12,352 nt of DNA from assembly GCA_046294915.1 (NCBI GenBank), contig JBKBOE010000075.1:1-12352 (forward strand). Direction: 5' to 3'. Position numbers and translations under genes: made by a program. Position 1 is the first letter of the stretch; every line of letters begins with the position of its first letter. The notes under the pieces are model-generated. The model had not been told where the DNA came from. It did not search any database and saw only the letters and a program-made list of their open reading frames with translations. This document shows, one piece after another, positions 7,301 through 12,352 of this stretch. This stretch comes from UBA2336 sp046294915. GTDB lineage: Bacteria > Bacteroidota > Bacteroidia > Cytophagales > Cyclobacteriaceae.

Positions 7301-8694
7301 TCACGGCTTCGGCAGCGGCTTTGGGATTTTTACCAATGGCTGTTTCAACCAATGCCGGTGCGGAGGTACAACGACCGCTCGCAACGGTAGTTATTGGCGG
7401 ATTGGTATCGGCCACGTTACTGACTTTGATTGTGCTTCCGATATTGTATTCCATGGCAGAATCCGGGAAGAGCCGGCTGGTCATCAAGCCAAAGACGTCA
7501 ATCCCGTTGGTGGTTCTTCTGTTGTTTGCAGTGCAGTTGCCCTCTGCGGCACAGCAATCACCACGACCAATCACCCTGGAGGAGGCGATTGAAATTGCGT
7601 TGCAAAATAATGCCGGCCTTAAGTCTTCTGCACTTAGCGTGGAAGAATCGAAAGCAAGGATTGGCACCGCTTACAACATTGAAAAACCGGTGCTTTACTA
7701 TGCCAAAGACCAGGCTAATCTTCCACCAGTTGGCGATGCCCTTAAGGTTTGGGGTGTGCAGCAAACCCTGAGTTTTCCGACCATTTATGGAAAACAGCGA
7801 AGGGTGCTTCAAGGTGCCTTTCATTTGCAGGAACGACAGTTTGAACTCGACCACCGCAAGTTGATACGGGAAGTTTCCAAGGTATATAACACCATTGTTT
7901 ACAACCAAAATCTGAAACTGCACTACGCCTCGCAAGACAGCCTCTATACAGAATTTGCGCGTGCTGCAGAGAGAAGGTATCAACTGGGTGAAACGAACTA
8001 CCTCGAAAAGCTAACCGCAGAAGCACGAAAACAGGAAACCCGCCTTCAGCTCAGTCAGACACAGGCTTCCATTGAAGCGGGTTACGCAGCCTTGCAACGG
8101 TGGCTTCAAACCACCGAAGAAATTATCGTTTCACAAAACCGGTTAAGCCGCATTGAACTAAACCCCATTGCGTTGGAAAATCACCCGGGTATAGCATATT
8201 ATGAAATGATGAAACAAGTGGCCCTCTCCGGAAGTCAACTGGAGAAAAACAAACTGCTGCCCGATATTCATATTACCTATTTTCAGGGACGTAATCCGGC
8301 AGAGGATAACAAACTCTATCCGGGCATACAGATTGGGCTGGGAATACCACTTTGGTTTGGTGCACAACGTTCAGGCATTGAGGTATCCCGAATGGAAATA
8401 AACCGGATTAATCATGAGGTGAGCAACTACCGTATTACGTTGTCCGCGCAGTATGAAATGCTTCTCCGGGAACTGGATAAATACGATCAGGCACTTTCGT
8501 TTTATGATATTACCGGTAAAGTACTGGCTGATGAAACCATTGTGATGGCGCAAAAATCGTTTGCCGGAGGTGAGATCAATTTTCTTCAGTATGTGCAGGC
8601 GCTCGACCAGGCCCTTCAGATCCGCCTTAACTACCTCACAAACCTCTATCAGTATAACAATACCGTCATTGAACTAAACCACCCTGTCAACTGA
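4360..8694 (+). CDS. czcA: CzcA-type heavy-metal RND efflux pump fused to a TolC-like outer-membrane factor
   Basis: A 1444-residue fusion. Residues 1 to about 1035 form a complete HAE1/HME-class RND pump: the first membrane helix starts at the GTG-initiated MEKIIAFSVRNK; porter loops follow; TM4 carries Asp399-Phe-Gly, Asp405-Gly-Ala and Glu412, the proton-relay signature of CzcA/CnrA-like pumps; a second half ends with the last helices near LIVLPILYSM. At the positions of CusA's three Cu-binding methionines (573, 623, 672) I read Gln577, Glu627 and Glu677, so divalent cations are likelier substrates than Cu or Ag. Residues about 1065-1444 are a full-length TolC/CusC-like factor starting ITLEEAIEIALQNN, with long coiled-coil-prone helices and a second repeat. 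Between them (1043-1064) is a signal-peptide-like segment. There is no stop or frameshift in between. GTG is chosen because homologues start at this point. The adaptor gene follows after three bases. The symbol reflects family, not proven substrate. Confidence 0.92.
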   Translation: MEKIIAFSVRNKVIILLFTAIMVGFGMFSLFNIPIGAVPDITNNQVQVITVSRNLATEEIEQFITYPIELEMANLPGVQEIRSVSKFGLSVVTIVFDDNMGTYLPRQLIAEKIKSAGEKIPQGFGNPTMGPITTGLGEIYQYVLEVEPGYESSYSLTDLRTLQDWVVRRQLSGIYGVVEVNTWGGFLKEYEVAVNPERLRSMNLTIQDVYRALQTNNSVAGGGYIEKTNESYFIRGDGMASSLDDISRIVVKVRNGVPVLVKDVATVGFGHAIRFGAITSDGKGERVMGQIMMLKDANSGLVISKVKDRIAQIQKSLPAGVVISPVVDRSELIGRTTFTVAENLILGCLIVVFVVVLLLGNFRSGFVVASIIPLSLLFALSMMYLFGVDANLMSLGAIDFGIIIDGAVIIVEFVAFQMTNQQASFLGLQKDERQRIRDRITVNGATRMMQSALFGQLIIVIVFIPILSLTGVEGKMFRPMALTFSFALVGAIIMCFTYIPVVSSLFLKPAPEHKTTLSGRLMKWVEHMHKPALLWAIKRRKIVLGMAAGLLLGAGLLFRSMGGEFVPTLDEGDFVIQPVLKTGTTLTRTIGLITEMEKILLRFPEVDKVVTRIGAAEIPTDPMSMEETDVIIKLKPRKQWVTASDKDELADKFKEALSILPGIEYEFTQPIEMRFNELITGVRADLAVKIFGQDMDILSKKAFEIEKLIRPVEGAADIMVEKVVGLPQMSVRYNRELIAKYGLNISELNTMVSAGFAGLSAGSVFENEKRFDLVIRFERDARSDIEDLRNMYIPLPSGGQVPLRELAAIDYSKGPAKISRDDTRRRIVVGINVRGRDLESVVKDVQALIQANVQLPAGYFITYGGQFENLRSARNRLIIVVPIALVLIFFMLYFAFNSIKDALLIYSAIPLSAVGGVLLLWLRDMPFSISAGVGFIALFGIAVLNGIVLIEHFKELKEQGLHDMKERIIRGTKERLRPVLLTASAAALGFLPMAVSTNAGAEVQRPLATVVIGGLVSATLLTLIVLPILYSMAESGKSRLVIKPKTSIPLVVLLLFAVQLPSAAQQSPRPITLEEAIEIALQNNAGLKSSALSVEESKARIGTAYNIEKPVLYYAKDQANLPPVGDALKVWGVQQTLSFPTIYGKQRRVLQGAFHLQERQFELDHRKLIREVSKVYNTIVYNQNLKLHYASQDSLYTEFARAAERRYQLGETNYLEKLTAEARKQETRLQLSQTQASIEAGYAALQRWLQTTEEIIVSQNRLSRIELNPIALENHPGIAYYEMMKQVALSGSQLEKNKLLPDIHITYFQGRNPAEDNKLYPGIQIGLGIPLWFGAQRSGIEVSRMEINRINHEVSNYRITLSAQYEMLLRELDKYDQALSFYDITGKVLADETIVMAQKSFAGGEINFLQYVQALDQALQIRLNYLTNLYQYNNTVIELNHPVN
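7486..7551 (+). other. Internal signal-peptide-like segment at the pump / outer-membrane-factor junction
   Basis: Codons 1043-1064 of the fusion encode a basic stretch (KPK) followed by a hydrophobic core (IPLVVLLLFAVQL) and a small-residue end, PSAA followed by QQS. This has the n-, h- and c-regions of a type I signal peptide, with Ala1064 at -1 and Ser1062 at -3. It lies directly after the last RND membrane helix, whose C-terminal end is cytoplasmic in the family. A TolC-type protein normally begins with just such a signal peptide. Cleavage would free an outer-membrane factor of about 380 residues. If uncut, it would act as an extra inner-membrane helix tethering the factor. Cleavage is inferred from sequence features only. 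Confidence 0.65.
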
Positions 8695-8697
8695 ATT

Positions 8698-9843
8698 ATG
8701 AATAGGCCAATTTTGATAGTTCTTCTTTCGGCAGTTACCGTGTTGCCGATTTCGTGCGGCAGGAATGCCGGCATTTCAGAAGCCCTCGATATTTCAGATA
8801 ATGTACAAAGGGATGAAATCACCGTTACCAAAATGCAATTTGAGGCTGACGGTATGAAACTGGGGCAGATCAGCGAGCAATCGTTTTTCCGGCTCATCAA
8901 AGCAAACGGGTACATTGATTTGCCCCCCGATCGCAGGGCATCGGTGAGCGTGAAAATGGGTGGTTTTGTTCGATCTCTTGCAATTTTGCCTGGCGACCGG
9001 GTAAAGCAAGGCGCAGTATTATTCACCATTGAAAACCCTGACTTTATTCAACTTCAGCAGGATTACCTGGAAGTTAATGCGCAACTCACCTACCTGAAAT
9101 CGGACTATGAGCGCCAGAAGTTGCTGGCCAGCGAAAACATTGCTTCGCAGAAAAGTTTTTTAAAGGCTGAGGCCGATTATAAGGTGGCCAGCGCCAGGGC
9201 ACAAGGACTTCGGGAGAAGATTAAAATGCTGAACATCGACATACCAAAACTGGAAGCGGGGGTTATTGAGCCGGTGGTAACGGTGTACTCGCCAATCAGC
9301 GGTTATCTTTCAAAGGTGAATATAACCCGCGGAGTGTTTGTGGCACCTTCTGACGTTGCCGTTGAAATTGTGGATACCGAACACATGCATGTTGAATTGC
9401 AGGTGTTTGAAAAAGATGTTGCTGAAATCCGCAAAGGCCAGCGCATTCAGTTTCGGGTTATGGGTTCACCGGTAACTCACAAGGGTGATGTGTACCTGGT
9501 TGGAAAAACGATTGAAGGCGACACCCGCACTGTAAATATTCATGGCCACATGAGCGATGAGGATGAGGTTTCAGGGTTGCTTCCGGGCATGTACGTTGAA
9601 GCTACCATTCATGTTGCCAGTGTACAACGCCCGGTATTGCCTTCGGGTGCCGTGATGTCTGTGGATGATAAACGTGTTGTGCTGGTGTTGCAGGAAGAGC
9701 GAAAAGAGGGGTTTATTTTTCGCAGGCAGGAGGTAACAGTCGGACAGTTTAATGATGAATGGACTGAGATTGTGGATGCAGCTGCATTTAAACAGGGTAC
9801 GCAGTTTCTGGTAAAAGGCGGTTTTAACCTGCTGGTGGAGTAG
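8698..9843 (+). CDS. czcB: Membrane-fusion (periplasmic adaptor) lipoprotein, CzcB/CusB type
   Basis: A 381-residue adaptor that links the RND pump to the outer-membrane factor and may hand over metal. The N-terminus is a lipoprotein-type signal, with a hydrophobic core and LPISC ending at Cys20. The residue at -3 is Pro rather than the usual Leu, so the lipobox is imperfect but plausible for this phylum. After the cysteine comes GRNAG, with no acidic surface-export signal, fitting a periplasm-facing anchor. Domains in order: a beta-barrel edge; the first lipoyl half around GGFVRSLAILPGDRVKQGAVL; an alpha-helical hairpin at about residues 112-180; the second lipoyl half, YSPISGYLSKVNITRGVFV; a barrel with HVELQVFEKDVAEIRKGQ; and a membrane-proximal domain to the end. 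No His-rich metal-binding tail is present. Its ATG is three bases after the pump stop codon, so the two are one operon and probably translationally coupled. Confidence 0.9.
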   Translation: MNRPILIVLLSAVTVLPISCGRNAGISEALDISDNVQRDEITVTKMQFEADGMKLGQISEQSFFRLIKANGYIDLPPDRRASVSVKMGGFVRSLAILPGDRVKQGAVLFTIENPDFIQLQQDYLEVNAQLTYLKSDYERQKLLASENIASQKSFLKAEADYKVASARAQGLREKIKMLNIDIPKLEAGVIEPVVTVYSPISGYLSKVNITRGVFVAPSDVAVEIVDTEHMHVELQVFEKDVAEIRKGQRIQFRVMGSPVTHKGDVYLVGKTIEGDTRTVNIHGHMSDEDEVSGLLPGMYVEATIHVASVQRPVLPSGAVMSVDDKRVVLVLQEERKEGFIFRRQEVTVGQFNDEWTEIVDAAAFKQGTQFLVKGGFNLLVE

Positions 9844-9871
9844 TATTTACCAACGGGCAAAGCTGTACTAT

Positions 9872-10765
9872 TTACCCCATGTACTCCAGCAGGCTTTGTG
9901 CAAACAGGTTGGCGGCTTTCGGATATTTCCTGAACCACAGCTCTGGCTCAATGAGTTCCAGTTCAGAAACACATACGTTGTTGTTATTATCCCAGATCAT
10001 ATCCACTCGAGCATACACCGGCTTGGGCCTGCAAATGGAAACTACCTTTTCGGCAAATTCAATTTCGTGTGATGAAGGTTTATAATCATGAACAGTTCCG
10101 CCAAAATCATCCTGCACCCGGAAATCGCCCGGCTTGGCTTTTTTTAAAACGGCATGGCTGTACTTTCCGCCAAATACCATAAACGCCACTTCTCCTTTAT
10201 GAATTACCTGTTGCTGAAATTCCTGGATCAGCATGGATTCAGTACGAATTAATTTCCTGAAGATGGCCTCATGCTCGGCAAGGTTGGCACGATTCAGCCG
10301 GTAGGTATGCCGCGCTGCCCCTGAAACCGCAGGCTTCAGGATGCAATCACGCCATCCGGTGGCGAACACACATTCAGCAAGTGTCCGCTCGTCACCGGTT
10401 TCAATGAATACAGTAGGCGGTATGTTTATTCCCTTGTTTTGCAGGTCGCACAGATAATGCTTGTCCATATTCCCGCGCACAAGCTCTAGTGGGTTAATGA
10501 GTTTTGTCTGCGTGCTTACCAGGTCAAGCCAGGATGAAAACTCGGTGAACCTGTCGAAGTAATCCCATGTGGTGCGAAACACGGCATATCGTGTTTGTGT
10601 CCAATCATACTCCGGATTATCCCAGTTGGTACGTTTAACAGTTAGTCCATATTTTTCCAGTGCTGCGCGCACCAGGTTGTCATCATCCAGAATGTTCTGC
10701 TTGTACCAGTTTATTTCAGTGGGATTGACATACCGTAAATCTGTAAGAAGTGTAATGTCTGTCAT
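9872..10765 (-). CDS. ATP-grasp enzyme resembling DcsG / RimK-type ligases
   Basis: A 297-residue cytoplasmic protein of the ATP-grasp superfamily. I recognise the subfamily from LVRGNMDKHYLCDL (residues 96-108), the nucleotide-binding lysine in LKPAVSGAARHT (Lys144), GEVAFMVFGGKYSHAVLKK (191-209), GDFRVQDDFGG (213-223), ARVDM with Asp255, and the Mg-binding ELELIEPELWF (268-278). This pattern matches proteins related to DcsG, the cyclo-ligase of D-cycloserine synthesis, and to glutathione-synthetase/RimK-like ligases. Most such proteins in Bacteroidota have no known substrate, and nothing here shows cycloserine synthesis because no partner gene of that pathway is nearby. The expected chemistry is ATP-dependent joining of a carboxylate to an amine through an acyl-phosphate. 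Its ATG overlaps the TGA of the upstream TauE/SafE gene in an ATGA arrangement, so it is the last gene of the three-gene operon. It converges on the adaptor gene with a 28-base gap. Confidence 0.82.
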   Translation of the reverse strand: MTDITLLTDLRYVNPTEINWYKQNILDDDNLVRAALEKYGLTVKRTNWDNPEYDWTQTRYAVFRTTWDYFDRFTEFSSWLDLVSTQTKLINPLELVRGNMDKHYLCDLQNKGINIPPTVFIETGDERTLAECVFATGWRDCILKPAVSGAARHTYRLNRANLAEHEAIFRKLIRTESMLIQEFQQQVIHKGEVAFMVFGGKYSHAVLKKAKPGDFRVQDDFGGTVHDYKPSSHEIEFAEKVVSICRPKPVYARVDMIWDNNNNVCVSELELIEPELWFRKYPKAANLFAQSLLEYMG

Positions 10766-11526
10766 GAGAAGAACCAGAGTTTAATGGCCAGACCGATTAC
10801 GGTAACGATCATTACCCGCTTTATCCACACATCGCCTTTTTCCACGCTCCACCGGCTGGCGTACCAGCCGCCAAATCCCTGCCCTATAGCGAGCACCAAC
10901 CCGGTTGTCCATACAATTTTGTTTTCCAGCGCGAACACCAGCAGCGAAACACCGGTGTACACAATGGCAGCAAAAACTTTTACATAGTTTGTTTTTACAA
11001 GACTCAGGTGGTTGATGTTGGTGAGCACGGCAATAACCAAAAAGCCGATTCCCGCCTGGATGAATCCGCCATACACACCCAGTACAACAAAGGCTAGTAC
11101 ACCCAAAACCTGGTGTGTAAGCCCGATTCGTTCCGTATTGCCGTGTTGTGGTTTGTTTTTCTTTTCGAGGGCAATGCTCAGCACCACCAGAATCATTACC
11201 ACGGCAAGGATACGATTGAAGAGTGCATCGCGTATGTCAACCGCCAGCTTTGCTCCAATAACACCGCCAATCAATGAGGCCAGTCCGAGAAATAAACTGT
11301 ACGGCATAGGCAGCTTAATGCCTTTGCTGTTGAAGCCGGTAACGGCAAAAATATTCTGGGCCATAATTCCTACACGGCTGGTAGCGTTGGCTACCGAGCC
11401 GGGAAGTCCGAGGAAAATGAGAATGGGTAAGCTGATCAGCGATCCGCCACCGGCCACGGTGTTCAGAAAGCCGGCAATAAATCCGATTACCATGATAAAC
11501 AGGTTAGTGAGGTAATCCATTGCCAT
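10762..11526 (-). CDS. TauE/SafE-family inner-membrane protein (putative anion exporter)
   Basis: A 254-residue membrane protein with about eight hydrophobic segments. It is a TauE/SafE (formerly UPF0721/DUF81) transporter, a family with members implicated in export of sulfite, sulfoacetate or other organic anions. The family's internal repeat is visible: GFLNTVAGGGSLISLPIL at residues 19-36 and GVYGGFIQAGIGFLVIAVL at 150-168. Between the halves lies a charged cytoplasmic loop, EKKNKPQHGNTER (121-133). The ATG at 11526 shares its A with the TAA of the upstream dehydrogenase gene (TAATG), so translation is probably coupled. A second in-frame ATG at 11520 would remove two residues. At the other end it overlaps the ATP-grasp gene by four bases. 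The substrate cannot be read from sequence. The location between a dehydrogenase and a ligase suggests that it may move a substrate or product of those enzymes, but that is only inference. Confidence 0.87.
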   Translation of the reverse strand: MAMDYLTNLFIMVIGFIAGFLNTVAGGGSLISLPILIFLGLPGSVANATSRVGIMAQNIFAVTGFNSKGIKLPMPYSLFLGLASLIGGVIGAKLAVDIRDALFNRILAVVMILVVLSIALEKKNKPQHGNTERIGLTHQVLGVLAFVVLGVYGGFIQAGIGFLVIAVLTNINHLSLVKTNYVKVFAAIVYTGVSLLVFALENKIVWTTGLVLAIGQGFGGWYASRWSVEKGDVWIKRVMIVTVIGLAIKLWFFS

Positions 11527-12341
11527 TACCGCACTTTTGCTGTCCGGATGATCATTGAAAACAGCCGGGGCGCTAACCGTTTAACTATTACGGCAAATTT
11601 TTCTTTCAGCCCTCCGATATAGATCTCTTCTTTTTTCTGTTCAATGGCTCTCACCATTTTTTTTGCAAACACAGCGGGCTTCATGCCGCTGTCGGTGGTG
11701 GTATCCATTTTATTCAATGCGGTGCCATCACCCGTAAGGGCATTATAGGTAATGTTGGTGCGTATCCAACCCGGACAAACCAGGGTAACATAAATGTGCT
11801 TGCTTTCGCTCCACAGTTCGGCACGAAGCGAGTCGAAAAAGCCATGCAAGGCATGTTTGGCGGCTGCATAGCCTGAACGGTAAGGTGTACCGATTTTTCC
11901 CATTACACTGCTTACAATTACAATATGCCCTGCTTTGCGCTGCAGGAAATGCGGCAGCAGGTATTTGGTTAAGGCAAGGGTTCCGAAGTAATCAACCTCC
12001 ATAATTTGCCGGTCAACTTCAACGGTGGTTTCTTTAGCCAGACTTCGCTGGGAGATGCCGCCATTGTTAATCAGGATGTCTACCTGTCCGAAAAACTGTA
12101 AGGCAGCTTCAACGCTCAGTTTCAGGGTAGCTGGTTGTGCCAGGTCAAGCGGTAGGATGCGGATATTGGGTTGTGCCTCAGCCGCACAGTTGCCCTTTAC
12201 TTTTTCAAGCGCTTCTTTTTTGCGCGATGATAAAATCAGTTTTGCCCCGCTGCGGGCAAGTTCGTAGGCCAATGCTTCGCCAATGCCCGATGAAGCACCG
12301 GTTAACCAAACTACTTTTCCTGCCATGTATTTTCCTGACAT
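11526..12341 (-). CDS. Short-chain dehydrogenase/reductase, DHRS7B-like, with an Asp in place of the tetrad Asn
   Basis: A 271-residue SDR-family NAD(P)(H)-dependent oxidoreductase. Seen: the cofactor motif TGASSGIG (residues 14-21); Arg40 after the second strand, which suggests NADP(H); the NNGG variant of the structural NNAG motif (92-95); catalytic Ser145, Tyr158 and Lys162 (YAAAK) at the usual spacing; and PGWIRTNI (190-197). The fourth catalytic-tetrad residue, normally Asn in a VNxxG context, is Asp117 here (VDYFG). Overall it resembles SDRs of the DHRS7/DHRS7B group, often annotated as acting on lipids or sterols, but the substrate is unknown. The basic, hydrophobic C-terminus (IVKRLAPRLFSMIIRTAKVR) could sit at a membrane. 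The start is either ATG 12341 or ATG 12326 (MAGKVV). The window ends 11 bases upstream, so its promoter is not visible. It is the first gene of the operon that continues into the TauE/SafE gene. Confidence 0.9.
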   Translation of the reverse strand: MSGKYMAGKVVWLTGASSGIGEALAYELARSGAKLILSSRKKEALEKVKGNCAAEAQPNIRILPLDLAQPATLKLSVEAALQFFGQVDILINNGGISQRSLAKETTVEVDRQIMEVDYFGTLALTKYLLPHFLQRKAGHIVIVSSVMGKIGTPYRSGYAAAKHALHGFFDSLRAELWSESKHIYVTLVCPGWIRTNITYNALTGDGTALNKMDTTTDSGMKPAVFAKKMVRAIEQKKEEIYIGGLKEKFAVIVKRLAPRLFSMIIRTAKVR

Positions 12342-12352
12342 GAATCAGCCTT

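Noticed and set aside
7074..7667. Open frame of 197 codons on the minus strand across the pump/outer-membrane-factor junction.
   Set aside because: It is Ser/Thr/Arg-rich with no domain or promoter, and the plus-strand fusion explains this DNA fully.
4360..8694. Suspicion that the pump-TolC fusion is an assembly error or lost stop codon.
   Set aside because: Both halves are complete, the frame is continuous through a sensible signal-like linker, and fusions of this kind occur in Bacteroidota. I see no sign of a frameshift.
11012..11515. Open frame of 167 codons on the plus strand within the TauE/SafE gene.
   Set aside because: Its Pro/Thr/Ile-rich composition is typical of the antisense of a membrane-protein gene, and it shows no homology I recognise.

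Overview
The window looks like ordinary chromosomal DNA of a member of the Bacteroidota, probably in or near the order Cytophagales. The evidence is indirect. Several genes are preceded by TAnnTTTG-type -7 elements, the promoter signature of that phylum. Shine-Dalgarno sequences are absent, and base composition is moderate. The metal-efflux pump has the RND transporter fused to a TolC-like outer-membrane factor, an arrangement I associate with Bacteroidota. Coding density is very high: the longest gene-free stretch is about 100 bases, and I see no rRNA, tRNA, CRISPR array, insertion sequence or phage gene.

Layout. (1) Bases 1-862, plus strand: the C-terminal part of a PaaN-type aldehyde dehydrogenase, cut by the window edge. 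(2) 893-2140, minus strand: a CPA1/NhaP-type cation/proton antiporter, convergent with paaN and divergent from the next block. (3) 2242-9843, plus strand: a four-gene metal-efflux locus in the order OmpR-family response regulator, sensor histidine kinase, CzcA-type RND pump fused to an outer-membrane factor, and CzcB/CusB-type membrane-fusion lipoprotein. (4) 9872-12341, minus strand: a tightly overlapping three-gene operon, read from the right as short-chain dehydrogenase, TauE/SafE-family membrane protein, then a DcsG-like ATP-grasp enzyme.

How block 3 works together (inference): the kinase senses a periplasmic signal, probably excess divalent metal, and phosphorylates the regulator. The regulator then activates the pump gene through a striking array at 4282-4321, at the kinase/pump boundary. 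There CTTAA-like pentamers recur four times at exact 11-base spacing, with the pump's putative core promoter about 25 bases downstream. The pump carries the CzcA-type DFG-DGA-E motif. At the positions where CusA has its three copper-binding methionines it has Gln/Glu/Glu, which points to divalent cations (Zn, Co, Ni or Cd) rather than Cu/Ag. The 1444-residue fusion contains an apparent internal signal peptide between its pump and outer-membrane parts, so it may be cut into two proteins during export.

Block 4 has no obvious pathway. Its genes overlap by 1 and 4 bases and are surely co-transcribed, but the substrates of all three products are unknown. I did not find a clearly new defence or mobile system. 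The best candidates for a second look are the 11-base repeat array, the internally signalled pump/outer-membrane polyprotein and the overlapping three-gene operon.
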